64,000 bases of DNA from Vallitalea longa (GTDB lineage: Bacteria; Bacillota; Clostridia; Lachnospirales; Vallitaleaceae): contig NZ_BRLB01000001.1 in NCBI RefSeq assembly GCF_027923465.1, forward strand, positions 372,001 to 436,000, read 5' to 3'. The position numbers and the translations under genes are program-made. Position 1 is the first letter of the stretch; the number at the start of each line of letters is the position of its first letter. The notes beneath the pieces are model-generated. The model searched no databases and was not told where the DNA came from. It saw only the letters and a list, made by a program, of their open reading frames with translations. This document shows, piece by piece, positions 1 to 8,583 of the stretch.

Positions 1-207
1 ATTTCATTAGTTATGTCACAACAACTGTCTACTACAATCTTAAAATTCAATTAATAGCCTCCTTAACATCTATACTGCACAATGTAGTTTTAAATACTAC
101 CTTTAATATTACCATAAATGAAATAAAATTTAAAGGCTATTTTTCATTTTGATTAATAATTTTTCTTGAATAATTAAATTTTAAACTATATAAAGATAAA
201 TACATCA

Positions 208-1503
208 TCATAAAGCATAAAAATTATCAAACAGTTTACTCATATTTAATAAATCATCTACTCCTACTAATTCATTTATTGAATGCATTGCAAGCATTGG
301 TACCCCTACATCTACAGCTTTTATAGGTAGATATGCGGTAACAACTGGTCCTAGAGTTTTTCCTCCGGGTATACATGAGTGATTAACGAATTTTTGATAA
401 GGTATCTTATTTTCATCACATAATTGCTGGATAGTACCTGTTGATTCACAATCTGTAGCATAGCTTTGCTTAGCACTGAGTTTCAAGACTATTCCTTCAT
501 TGATAACAGGTCTATTAGTTGGGTCATTCTTCTCAACAGCATTAGGATGTAAAGCATGTGCAGCATCAGCAGAAATAATAAAAGATTCTTCTAGCATCCT
601 GTACTGTTTAGATCTTGTTCTGCTAAGTGCCATAGATATTCTTTCTATTATGTTAGAAAACAATACACTGTCAGCGCCCTGTTTGGTTCTGCTTCCAATT
701 TCTTCATTATCGAAACAAGCAGCAATATTAATACCACTTTTATTTTCTGTATTAGCAATTGATACAAGGCTAGTATATACCATCGCTAGATCATCAAGTC
801 TTGAAGATTGTACGAATTCTTCATTAATACCCACTACATTTCCTTTTCCTGTTAAGTATAAGTATAAATCAAAATCGAGAATATTTTCAATCTCTGTGCC
901 TAGTTCTTTTGCAATATAAGATACAAGATAATTATCTTTTGATAATGTTTTATTAATCTGCCCAATAAGTGGTAATGTATCTTTTTGAGGACTTAATTCA
1001 ACACCTTTATTCACTTCTCTATTCATATGAATAGCTAGACTTGGAATAGTAAGTACTGATTTCTTGAAATCAATGTATTTAATAAGTGGTTTCATTGGGT
1101 TATCAGATTTCAATGCGACTTTTCCAGCAAGGGATAATGGTCTATCAAACCATGTATAATAGACAGGTCCACCATATACTTCTGTATTTAGTGTAATATA
1201 ATTGTCTGTTTTGATTTCTGATACAGGTTTGATTTTAAAGCTTGGGCTGTCAGTATGAGATATTATAATCTTATATCCCATTTTGTCAACATATTCTCCT
1301 AAAGTAAAAGCGATAATCATTGAAGAATAAGGAATAACATAATATTTTCCTCCTTTTTCAACCTGCCACTCATCTTTCATGTTAAGTTCTTTAAAACCCT
1401 TTTCATCTAATATTTTCTTTCCTTGTATCACACTATGATAAGGAGATGTACTTTTTTCAATAAATGTCATTAAATCTTTTGAATAACTCATACTTGTTTT
1501 CAT
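208..1503 (-). CDS. apeB: M18 family aminopeptidase
   Basis: Cytosolic metallo-aminopeptidase of the aspartyl aminopeptidase family (M18), removing N-terminal residues from peptides. The 431-aa length is normal. The first metal-ligand motif SHTDSPSFKIKP is near residue 82 (His83, Asp85). The catalytic FDNEEIGSRT segment is near residue 265, followed by SADAAHALHPN and, near the C-terminus, the NHSCIPGG motif carrying the last ligand His. The ATG start follows an AGAGAGGA ribosome site. It stands about 100 bp from the next minus-strand gene. The family call is secure; substrate preference cannot be read from the sequence. Confidence 0.93.
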   Translation of the reverse strand: MKTSMSYSKDLMTFIEKSTSPYHSVIQGKKILDEKGFKELNMKDEWQVEKGGKYYVIPYSSMIIAFTLGEYVDKMGYKIIISHTDSPSFKIKPVSEIKTDNYITLNTEVYGGPVYYTWFDRPLSLAGKVALKSDNPMKPLIKYIDFKKSVLTIPSLAIHMNREVNKGVELSPQKDTLPLIGQINKTLSKDNYLVSYIAKELGTEIENILDFDLYLYLTGKGNVVGINEEFVQSSRLDDLAMVYTSLVSIANTENKSGINIAACFDNEEIGSRTKQGADSVLFSNIIERISMALSRTRSKQYRMLEESFIISADAAHALHPNAVEKNDPTNRPVINEGIVLKLSAKQSYATDCESTGTIQQLCDENKIPYQKFVNHSCIPGGKTLGPVVTAYLPIKAVDVGVPMLAMHSINELVGVDDLLNMSKLFDNFYAL

Positions 1504-1606
1504 TTTTATTTCCTCTCTTCTTAATCTTTATACTATTTGTTTGATTGTTTTATTGTATATTTTAATTATATCAATAGAACTTTCTAGTTAATTGTAGTCA
1601 TATTAA

Positions 1607-2200
1607 TTAATCAATATAAAATCTCCATAAATAATCTGCTGCCTCTTCTGCATAATCAATATTAATACGTTTGGATTTTTTTATATCGATATTATCATGT
1701 TTTCCATCATCATATATATACAATTGGGGTGATAGCAAATCCATTCCGTTATGGGTTAAATCAAGTCCCAAAGCTTTACATAATTTCCCAGGTCCGTTAG
1801 AAAAATTTTTAATCTGATAATTATTCAGTTCTTCATACGCTTTATTATATCTGTTCAATGACATTTTAGTAATATTTTTCACGGGAACTACTCCCCTTAT
1901 CAAAACAGCACAAGGGTCATTTATACTTTCTGTAACTATATTAAGGCAATAATACATTCCATATATTATATAGATGTATATATGACCAGCTTCACCCCAC
2001 ATTACTTCAGTTCTTGGTGTCCTCTTGCCTCCATAGGTATGACAAGCTTTATCATTGATTCCTTTGTAGGCTTCAACATCAGTTATCTTGACAATAATTT
2101 CATCCTTATGGTTATCAAGAAAAACAAGGTTTTTACCTAGTAATTCTTGTGCTACTACCAATGTGTCTCTTTCATAAAAATCTCTACTCAATCTATTCAT
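1607..2200 (-). CDS. DNA-3-methyladenine glycosylase (AAG/MPG family)
   Basis: Base-excision repair glycosylase that removes 3-methyladenine and other alkylated purines. The 197-aa protein starts with the typical RLSRDFYERDTLVVAQELLGK segment. It has the conserved EAY block (residues about 42-44), then HTYGGKRTPRTEVMW and GHIYIYIIYGMYYCLNIVTE, which build the active-site pocket, and finally NGPGKLCKALGL. The length matches the bacterial family. It is transcribed in the same direction as the M18 gene but with about 100 bp between them, so co-transcription is uncertain. Confidence 0.93.
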   Translation of the reverse strand: MNRLSRDFYERDTLVVAQELLGKNLVFLDNHKDEIIVKITDVEAYKGINDKACHTYGGKRTPRTEVMWGEAGHIYIYIIYGMYYCLNIVTESINDPCAVLIRGVVPVKNITKMSLNRYNKAYEELNNYQIKNFSNGPGKLCKALGLDLTHNGMDLLSPQLYIYDDGKHDNIDIKKSKRINIDYAEEAADYLWRFYID

Positions 2201-2375
2201 TTTATTTTACTCCACTTTCTATCATATGTATGTATTATAAAGCAAATTTATTTGGATTAACATTACTTACTCACATATAATATTACAATAAAAGTATTGA
2301 AAGTTCTACCTCTATTTTGTATGATATACTTTAAGGGTACAATCACTATTGGTATTTGGGAAGGAATGGTACTAT

Positions 2376-2864
2376 ATGGTATGTTTTAACATAATTGATA
2401 TAAAACTTTTTATGAATAATTTATTGAAAGATAAGATGTTTGATGATTTCGAGGTATCTACTGTTGAACTTAATACGTTTACGAAGTTCAATATTTCTTG
2501 TGACATAAATAAAAAATATCTTTCTACAAACGAAATTGAAATACTAGAAGGCAGAGATCAGGTTAAATGGTCAGAAATCAAGAATATAGTTTTCTATATG
2601 ATTAAAGGAAACAAAACTCCATCTTATCTGAAAATTGTTTTTTCACTACCCCATGACAAAATAGAAAATATGATATCAAAACATCAATTACCTACAAAAT
2701 CAGATAATGTAAATGGATTATTCATTAATATTTTATATGAAGATAACGTTCTAAAATGCACCACTGGTAGTTCTATGAAGATATTTACATTAGATAAGAC
2801 TCTAGAAAATTATTGGGATGATTCAGTTAAAATATTTTTCAAAAAACACGGCATAACTGTTTAA
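2376..2864 (+). CDS. DUF5721-like protein, function unknown
   Basis: A 162-aa soluble protein with no signal peptide or membrane segment. The opening MVCFNIIDIKLFMNNLLKDKMFDDFEV and the central RDQVKWSEIKNIVFYMIKGNKTP resemble the DUF5721 family of clostridia, which has no assigned function; this rests on memory of the family pattern. I chose the ATG at 2376 with AAGGA about 10 nt upstream. A TTG at 2349 would add nine residues but lacks a ribosome site. It is diverged from the glycosylase gene and precedes the htpG regulatory region. Confidence 0.6.
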   Translation: MVCFNIIDIKLFMNNLLKDKMFDDFEVSTVELNTFTKFNISCDINKKYLSTNEIEILEGRDQVKWSEIKNIVFYMIKGNKTPSYLKIVFSLPHDKIENMISKHQLPTKSDNVNGLFINILYEDNVLKCTTGSSMKIFTLDKTLENYWDDSVKIFFKKHGITV

Positions 2865-2906
2865 CCTATAATTCATATCGTTTATAATATAAATATTGCT
2901 TTTTTG

Positions 2907-2933
2907 TTAGCACTCTTCTTCAATGAGTGCTAA
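2907..2933 (+). promoter_or_regulatory. CIRCE element (HrcA operator)
   Basis: TTAGCACTC, nine bases, then GAGTGCTAA: a perfect 9-9-9 CIRCE inverted repeat. CIRCE is the operator of the heat-shock repressor HrcA. It lies 7 bp upstream of the -35 box of the promoter leading to htpG, so htpG is probably in the HrcA regulon here. Confidence 0.93.
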
Positions 2934-2940
2934 TTTTTTC

Positions 2941-2969
2941 TTGACATCTACATAAAATACATTTATTAT
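2941..2969 (+). promoter_or_regulatory. Sigma-A promoter for htpG
   Basis: TTGACA at 2941-2946, a 17-bp spacer and TATTAT at 2964-2969. The CIRCE repeat ends just before the -35 box. Transcription would start near 2976 and give a leader of about 147 nt. Confidence 0.75.
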
Positions 2970-3022
2970 ATCTTATATAAGTTATAATAAAAAATTCACT
3001 ATATACCTTTACATATTACCAA

Positions 3023-3073
3023 GAGGCTACGCCTCGTATAATATTTCAAGATAAATAGAAAGTTAAGCTTTCT
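3023..3073 (+). other. Two small hairpins in the htpG leader
   Basis: GAGGC-tac-GCCTC lies at 3023-3035 and AGAAAG-N5-CTTTCT at 3057-3073. They sit in the untranslated leader, 50-100 nt before the start codon, and do not cover the ribosome site. Their role is unknown; they might affect transcript stability. Confidence 0.35.
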
Positions 3074-3122
3074 TATTATATAAAATATAAATACTTATGA
3101 AAAATTGTTAGGAGGAGTTAAA

Positions 3123-5009
3123 ATGAGTACTGAAAAAGGGAATCTTTCCATCCATAGTGAAAATATTTTTCCAATAATAAAAAAATGGTTATATTCTGAT
3201 CATGATATATTTGTAAGGGAACTTATCTCCAATGGATGCGATGCTATAACTAAACTAAAAAAATTAGACGCAATGGGAGAAGCATCTCTGCCTGAAGATA
3301 ATGAATTCAAGATTGAGGTTATTGTTGACGATAAAGAGGAAACTCTGACTTTTATTGATAATGGTATTGGTATGACAGACGAAGAAGTAAAACAATATAT
3401 TAATCAAATCGCTTTCTCCGGTGCTGAAGACTTTATGAATAAATATAAAGATAAAGCTAACGAAGACCAGATCATAGGTCATTTCGGACTTGGTTTCTAT
3501 TCTGCTTTCATGGTAGCCAAAAAAGTTACTATTGATACTCTTTCATATAAAGAAGGATCAAAAGCTGTTAAATGGGTAAGTGACGGTGGTAATGAATATG
3601 AAATGAGTGATAGTGACCGTACCGAAAGAGGAACTAAGATTACACTTAACATAGGTGAAGACGGTAAAGACTTCTTGAATGAATACACAGTCAGAACTAC
3701 AATTGAAAAATACTGTTCACTAATGCCTATAGAGATATATCTGATCAATCCTAATAAGGAAGAACCTAAAAATGAAAATGAAGACGAAAAAGGTGAAGTA
3801 AAAGAACCAGAAGAACCAAAACCATTAAATGACACTACACCTTTATATCTAAAAAAACCTAATGAATGTACAGATGAAGAATATAAAGAATTCTATAGAA
3901 AGACTTTTATGGATTTCAAAGAACCTTTATTCTGGATTCACCTTAACATGGACTATCCATTCAACTTAAAAGGAATACTTTATTTCCCAAAAATCGGAAA
4001 TCAGTTTGAAACAATGGAAGGTCAAATCAAATTATATAATAACCAAGTATTCGTTGCTGACAATATCAAGGAAGTTATTCCTGAATTCTTACTGTTATTA
4101 AAAGGTATTTTAGATTGTCCAGACCTACCACTTAACGTATCAAGAAGTTTCTTACAAAATGATGGTTTCGTCAAGAAAATTTCTTCATACATTACTAAGA
4201 AAGTAGCTGACAAACTCAATTCACTATATAAAAAAGAAAAAGAGTCTTTTGAAAAATTCTGGGATGATATACATCCATTTATCAAGTTCGGTTGCTTGAA
4301 AGACGATAAATTCTTTGACAAGACAAACGGAATCATATTGTATAAGACTACAACTGGAGATTACGTAACACTACAAGAATATCTTGATAGAAATAAAGAT
4401 AAACATGAAAACAAGGTTTATTATGTAACAGATGAAACACTACAAGCTCAATATATCAAAATGTTTAAAGATAATGATATGGAAGCTGTCATAATGAATA
4501 CGACTATTGATCAACCTTTCATATCACATGTTGAAATGAAAGAAAAAGATACTAAATTCGTAAGAATCGATGCTGACCTTACAGATAACCTAAAAGATGA
4601 AGATGATTCAAGTGAAGAGGATAACAAAAAACTTCAAGAAGAAGTTCAAGGCATCTTCAGAAAATCACTTAGCAATGAGAACTTAACAGTTAACATTGAA
4701 AATCTTAAGGATGAAGAAATTTCAGCTATGATCATTCTACCTGAAGAATCAAGAAGAATGCAGGATATGAGTAAGATGTACGGAATGTTCGGAATGGATG
4801 CTGCTTCAATGCCAAGTAATGAAAGCCTTCTTCTTAATAAGAAAAATAAGTTGGTAAAATATATTCTTGAGAATAAAGATACCGAAAACACTGATATGTT
4901 CTGTCAACAAATCTATGATTTAGCTATGATTAGCCATAAACAGCTATCACCAGAAGCTATGACTACATTTATTGAAAGAAGCAACAAGATTCTTCAAAAA
5001 TTGATATAG
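3123..5009 (+). CDS. htpG: Molecular chaperone HtpG (Hsp90)
   Basis: Cytosolic ATP-dependent Hsp90 chaperone of 628 aa. The N-terminal GHKL ATPase motifs are clear: ELISNGCDAITKL (ATP-site Asn), FIDNGIGMT, and IGHFGLGFYSAFMV. A short acidic Lys/Glu linker near residues 215-240 joins the middle domain, which holds NVSRSFLQND. The C-terminal dimerisation domain includes EESRRMQDMSKMYG. I chose the ATG at 3123, seven bases after AGGAGG; an upstream in-frame codon at 3105 overlaps that site and is unlikely. CIRCE and a sigma-A promoter precede it. Confidence 0.97.
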   Translation: MSTEKGNLSIHSENIFPIIKKWLYSDHDIFVRELISNGCDAITKLKKLDAMGEASLPEDNEFKIEVIVDDKEETLTFIDNGIGMTDEEVKQYINQIAFSGAEDFMNKYKDKANEDQIIGHFGLGFYSAFMVAKKVTIDTLSYKEGSKAVKWVSDGGNEYEMSDSDRTERGTKITLNIGEDGKDFLNEYTVRTTIEKYCSLMPIEIYLINPNKEEPKNENEDEKGEVKEPEEPKPLNDTTPLYLKKPNECTDEEYKEFYRKTFMDFKEPLFWIHLNMDYPFNLKGILYFPKIGNQFETMEGQIKLYNNQVFVADNIKEVIPEFLLLLKGILDCPDLPLNVSRSFLQNDGFVKKISSYITKKVADKLNSLYKKEKESFEKFWDDIHPFIKFGCLKDDKFFDKTNGIILYKTTTGDYVTLQEYLDRNKDKHENKVYYVTDETLQAQYIKMFKDNDMEAVIMNTTIDQPFISHVEMKEKDTKFVRIDADLTDNLKDEDDSSEEDNKKLQEEVQGIFRKSLSNENLTVNIENLKDEEISAMIILPEESRRMQDMSKMYGMFGMDAASMPSNESLLLNKKNKLVKYILENKDTENTDMFCQQIYDLAMISHKQLSPEAMTTFIERSNKILQKLI

Positions 5010-5015
5010 TCATAT

Positions 5016-5044
5016 TTGACAAACTGATATATTAGTGATATTAT
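5016..5044 (+). promoter_or_regulatory. Promoter for the lysine-riboswitch transcript
   Basis: TTGACA at 5016-5021, 17 bp, then TATTAT at 5039-5044. It begins right after the htpG stop and would start RNA about 20 nt before the L-box. Confidence 0.7.
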
Positions 5045-5071
5045 ATATGAAAATTTAATAGTTTAGTATAG

Positions 5072-5237
5072 TAGAGGAGCATTTTACATCAGTAGATAAT
5101 TTGATTTGTTCAGGCAAATGTGATAATCATTGAAAGGGTAAGATGCCGAAGAAGAAAATACCTGTCTGTTTTCTGTCTGGGTATATAGTGAATAACTATA
5201 TAACTGTCATATATTAATTGATATATGGGGTGCTACT
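5072..5237 (+). ncRNA. Lysine riboswitch (L-box)
   Basis: The conserved L-box blocks occur in order: TAGAGGAGC at 5072-5080, CAGTAGA, GAAAGGGTAAGATGCCGAAG in the middle, TCTGGGTAT, ACTGTCATAT and the closing GGGGTGCTAC at 5227-5236. This is the aptamer that senses lysine and controls diaminopimelate/lysine genes in Firmicutes. A strong intrinsic terminator follows 25 nt later, so the expected mode is termination when lysine is bound. The next gene is dapA, about 370 nt past the terminator. Confidence 0.92.
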
Positions 5238-5260
5238 TGTGACATTTAATATTAATTCTC

Positions 5261-5291
5261 ACAGTCGGCACACAAAGCCGACTGTTTTTTA
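5261..5291 (+). terminator. Riboswitch-controlled intrinsic terminator
   Basis: ACAGTCGGC, a 7-nt loop, GCCGACTGT, then six T: a perfect 9-bp stem with U-tract directly downstream of the L-box. Confidence 0.9.
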
Positions 5292-5663
5292 TTATTCTAT
5301 ATTAAAATCCAACATTTCCCTCCACTTACTAATGAAATATTAAACAATACTTTCAATTATTTGTTATTATAACAATATAATATAATAAACAGATATTTGA
5401 AATGGGAGGTTTGATAATTATAAAAATTAAATCTATATGAAATCTGAAAATATTTGCTTACCTTATATTGATGTTTTTATTAAAAACAGATATACTAAAG
5501 TAGAACTGAAAGCAACTAAATAAATATGCAGTGACTAACTTATACTTAGTCATAAAAAAGATTTTAAATAGAAAAATTCTATTGTAACCAATAAAGATTT
5601 TTACTATAGTGTAATACTAAGAAGATATAACAAAAATAATATATAATCTGAGGAGGTTATCTG
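5292..5663 (+). other. Long leader between riboswitch terminator and dapA
   Basis: No convincing gene. GGGAGG at 5404-5409 is followed only by a nine-codon frame from a TTG. A 28-codon frame (5437-5523, beginning MKSENICLPYI) is too far from that site to be well supported. The stretch is AT-rich. It could be what remains of a former gene of the lysine pathway or merely a long untranslated leader; I cannot tell which. The dapA ribosome site GAGGAGG sits at its end. Confidence 0.4.
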
Positions 5664-6548
5664 ATGTCTATTTTTACAGGTGCTGGTGTAGCAATAATAA
5701 CACCATTTAATGATGATATGAGTGTTAATTATGAAGGATTAGAAAAACTGATTGATTTTCAAATAGAAAACAAAACCGATTGTATTGTGATATGTGGTAC
5801 AACTGGTGAATCTTCTACTCTTAATGATGAAGAACACCTTGAGTGTATAAAAGTAGCTATTGACAGAACCAATAAAAGGGTTCCTGTTATCGCTGGAACT
5901 GGAAGCAATGATACAAAACATGGTATAGAACTTTCCAAACAAGCTCAAAAACTAGGAGCTGATGGATTATTACAAGTAACACCTTATTATAATAAAACAA
6001 CCCAAAAAGGCTTAATTCAACATTTTAGCTCTATCGCTAACAGTGTTGATATTCCTGTTATCCTATATAATGTACCTTCAAGAACAGGTCTCAATATTGA
6101 TGTTGATACTGCATATGCATTATCAAAAGTAGATAACATCGTAGGTATAAAAGAAGCTAGTGGCAATATCGGTCACATTACTAATTTAGTTCACAAATGC
6201 GAAGGTAATCTTGACCTTTATTCTGGAAACGACGACCAAATAGTTCCTCTACTCTCTCTTGGTGGTAAAGGAGTTATCTCCGTTGTTGCTAATATCATGC
6301 CTAGAGAAACTCATGATCTAGTTGCAAAATTCTTAGCTGGGGATGTTAAAGGCAGTCTAGAAATACAGCTTAGAATACATGAATTAGTAAAAGCACTTTT
6401 CTGTGAAGTTAATCCAATTCCAGTAAAAGCAGCTATGAATTATCTAGGATTACCATCTGGTCCATGTCGTTTACCATTAACAGAAATGGAACCAGCTAAC
6501 TTCTTAAGAGTTAAAAAAGCAATAGACGATCTTGGAATAACTATCTAA
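5664..6548 (+). CDS. dapA: 4-hydroxy-tetrahydrodipicolinate synthase
   Basis: Condenses pyruvate with aspartate semialdehyde, the first committed step of diaminopimelate/lysine synthesis. At 294 aa it has the usual TIM-barrel length. CGTTGES near residue 44 gives the catalytic threonines, VTPYYNK carries the catalytic tyrosine, and VGIKEASGN carries the Schiff-base lysine near residue 163. ATG follows GAGGAGG. It lies downstream of a lysine riboswitch, consistent with feedback control by lysine. A terminator separates it from dapB. Confidence 0.96.
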   Translation: MSIFTGAGVAIITPFNDDMSVNYEGLEKLIDFQIENKTDCIVICGTTGESSTLNDEEHLECIKVAIDRTNKRVPVIAGTGSNDTKHGIELSKQAQKLGADGLLQVTPYYNKTTQKGLIQHFSSIANSVDIPVILYNVPSRTGLNIDVDTAYALSKVDNIVGIKEASGNIGHITNLVHKCEGNLDLYSGNDDQIVPLLSLGGKGVISVVANIMPRETHDLVAKFLAGDVKGSLEIQLRIHELVKALFCEVNPIPVKAAMNYLGLPSGPCRLPLTEMEPANFLRVKKAIDDLGITI

Positions 6549-6555
6549 AAAAAAA

Positions 6556-6595
6556 ACCACTGAATACATTTTGATTCAGTATTCAGTGGTTTTTA
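6556..6595 (+). terminator. Intrinsic terminator after dapA
   Basis: ACCACTGAATAC (6556-6567), 11-nt loop, GTATTCAGTGGT (6579-6590) and a T-rich tail. It is preceded by an A-run. It separates dapA from dapB, so dapB probably has its own promoter in 6600-6700. Confidence 0.88.
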
Positions 6596-6723
6596 TTATA
6601 CTACGTAGAGCATTACTTCTTAGCAAATAACACATAATATATTCTAGCTATAAATATTTGTATAGATTTAATGTGTACAAAACAAACGTAAAAAACGGTT
6701 TCAAAAATGAAAGGAGTTATATA

Positions 6724-7485
6724 ATGACTAGAATTATAATGCATGGTTGTAATGGGAAAATGGGACAGGTAATTTCTAGAATAGTTGAAGATGATAAAGA
6801 TGCAGTTATAGTTGCAGGTATTGATGTCAATGATAACATTGCTAACCCATATCCTGTTTTTACTGATATGAACAGTATTGATGTTGAAGGCGACGTTATA
6901 ATTGATTTTTCTACTGCAAAAGCTGTACCTTCATTAATCGACTATGCTAAATCAAAAAAATTACCAGTCGTATTATGTACAACCGGTCTTAACGATGAAC
7001 AACTTAATATAGTTAATGAAGCTAGTAAAGAAATTGCCATTCTATTATCAGCAAATATGTCATTAGGGGTTAATCTTCTATTGAACCTAGTGAAAAAAGC
7101 TGCTAAAACACTTACTGCAGCAAACTTTGACATTGAAATCATAGAAAAGCATCATAACCAAAAAATAGACGCTCCTAGTGGTACTGCACTAGCCTTTGCA
7201 GATTCTATTAATGAATCACTTAACAACGAATACTCCTATACTTATGATAGAACTATAGTAAAAGCTAAAAGGGATTCAAAAGAAATTGGTATCCATTCCG
7301 TAAGAGGTGGTACAATCGTAGGTGAACACTCAATTATTTTCGCTGGAAAAGACGAAGTGGTTGAACTTAACCATAATGCTTTATCCAAAGATATTTTTGG
7401 CGTTGGCGCTGTGAATGCTGCCAAATTTTTAAGTCAAAAATCAAAAGGCATGTACGATATGCAAAATGTGATTGAAGGAAACTAA
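6724..7485 (+). CDS. dapB: 4-hydroxy-tetrahydrodipicolinate reductase
   Basis: NAD(P)H-dependent reductase for the step after DapA. The protein is 253 aa. HGCNGKMGQ near residue 6 is the nucleotide-binding loop. EKHHNQKIDAPSGTALAFAD carries the catalytic histidine and lysine signature. VRGGTIVGEHSIIFAG lies in the tetramerisation part. I placed the start at the ATG at 6724 after AAAGGAG; an in-frame codon 66 nt upstream adds a poor, unconserved extension. Confidence 0.96.
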   Translation: MTRIIMHGCNGKMGQVISRIVEDDKDAVIVAGIDVNDNIANPYPVFTDMNSIDVEGDVIIDFSTAKAVPSLIDYAKSKKLPVVLCTTGLNDEQLNIVNEASKEIAILLSANMSLGVNLLLNLVKKAAKTLTAANFDIEIIEKHHNQKIDAPSGTALAFADSINESLNNEYSYTYDRTIVKAKRDSKEIGIHSVRGGTIVGEHSIIFAGKDEVVELNHNALSKDIFGVGAVNAAKFLSQKSKGMYDMQNVIEGN

Positions 7486-7510
7486 TAGATTAATTCTATA
7501 TCGAATAGAC

Positions 7511-7550
7511 AATAAGTCATTTACAGTAACAGTAGATGACTTATTTTATT
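7511..7550. terminator. Terminator between dapB and the MntR-like gene
   Basis: AATAAGTCAT (7511-7520) pairs with ATGACTTATT (7536-7545), followed by TTATT. The symmetric A/T flanks allow it to serve both converging genes. Confidence 0.75.
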
Positions 7551-7568
7551 ACTAACTACTATATACAG

Positions 7569-7970
7569 TTATTTTTTAATGCTCTCTAGTGAATCGTAAT
7601 ATTTCTCTAAAACCTCACTATTATCTTCAAAAAAGTAATTAAGATGTTCTATATTTTTAAGGACCCTTGGTTTTATATAGTGTTCCATCAATTCTGTATC
7701 TTTTAATAAATTATGTTTGACACCTATCAATCTAAGAAATTTCTCTATTACATTATGCCTATGATATAAGAATTTTCCTATCTCCTCACCTTTTTTAGTA
7801 AGGCTTATAAGTCCATATTTCTTATAATTGACTAAATCTATGGAACTTAATTTCTGAACAAGCTTAGTGGATGAAGAAGGTCTTACGTTCAATCTATTAG
7901 CTAATTGATTCATTCTTACATAATTTTCTTCTTTACATATTCTATATATCATTTCTAGATAATCCTCCAT
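7569..7970 (-). CDS. MntR/DtxR-family metal-dependent regulator
   Basis: A 133-aa frame from the first ATG. MEDYLEMIYRICKEENYVRM, then the winged helix with RPSSSTKLVQKL and LTKKGEEIGK, and a dimerisation domain with HRHNVIEKFLRLIGV match manganese/iron-sensing repressors such as B. subtilis MntR. The family normally reads TPSMEDY, and here the frame continues upstream in the same way (ILTPSMEDY). This open, conserved-looking extension reaches a strong AAGGAGG at 8054-8060, so the real protein probably begins about 25 codons earlier, near 8045, at a non-ATG codon (ATC at the best spacing). The internal ATG has no ribosome site. Confidence 0.85.
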   Translation of the reverse strand: MEDYLEMIYRICKEENYVRMNQLANRLNVRPSSSTKLVQKLSSIDLVNYKKYGLISLTKKGEEIGKFLYHRHNVIEKFLRLIGVKHNLLKDTELMEHYIKPRVLKNIEHLNYFFEDNSEVLEKYYDSLESIKK

Positions 7971-8060
7971 ACTTGGAGTAAGTATATTATTCTCTCTATC
8001 TAGTATTTCATAACCTCTAAAAGTATAGAACTCGGATAAGTTGATAGTTATCCCCTCCTT

Positions 8061-8583
8061 TAATCTAAATTATTATAGTATCAACAAATTTATTCATATA
8101 AATCAAATTGATTCAGTATAATAGATACTACCGAAATAATACCCTACGAAATCATTGCTAACCATAATCAGCATTAAAACCTTCTTATTTCTTACCTGAG
8201 ATAATTGCATAATTCCTAATTAATTCTATACGCACAAGTAGATTATAATGGTAGAAGAACTTAAACATACTGTCCTATAGAAATGAGCGGAAGGTAATTA
8301 TGCAATTGCTTAACTAATAAAATATTTTTACAATGACTACAAATATTTATAACATTTTAATTGTTTATTTTTAATATTTCATTATATTTTATAATGTGTC
8401 GTGTTAATGTCGTATAATACAATGATATCATTATATCAAGCCAATGGTAGAGATAGCTTAGTACGTACAACAGATAATTTATAAAATGTTATATTCACAT
8501 TTTACAATTAATCATCTCCTATCTCCTTTATTAATGTAATTGCAATTACACAATAAAATATTATATAAAAGGGAGTTTTTTTA
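8061..8583. other. Intergenic region with inverted repeats before the CHAP gene
   Basis: No gene found. AATTGCATAATT at 8203-8214 is repeated in inverted form as AATTATGCAATT at 8296-8307, 81 bp apart. A perfect 16-bp palindrome TGTAATTGCAATTACA lies at 8535-8550, about 30 bp before the CHAP-protein start, and is a good operator candidate. The rest is AT-rich without clear signals. Confidence 0.5.

Noticed and set aside
500-919. 139-aa rightward frame inside the M18 aminopeptidase gene
   Set aside because: Antisense shadow of a well-conserved gene, with no ribosome site or family pattern. The other opposite-strand frames within htpG, polymerase, the 1365-aa gene and the glycerate operon were rejected for the same reason.
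5437-5523. 28-codon frame in the dapA leader as a leader peptide
   Set aside because: The ribosome site is 27 bases away, there is no lysine-codon run beyond chance, and control is already explained by the L-box.
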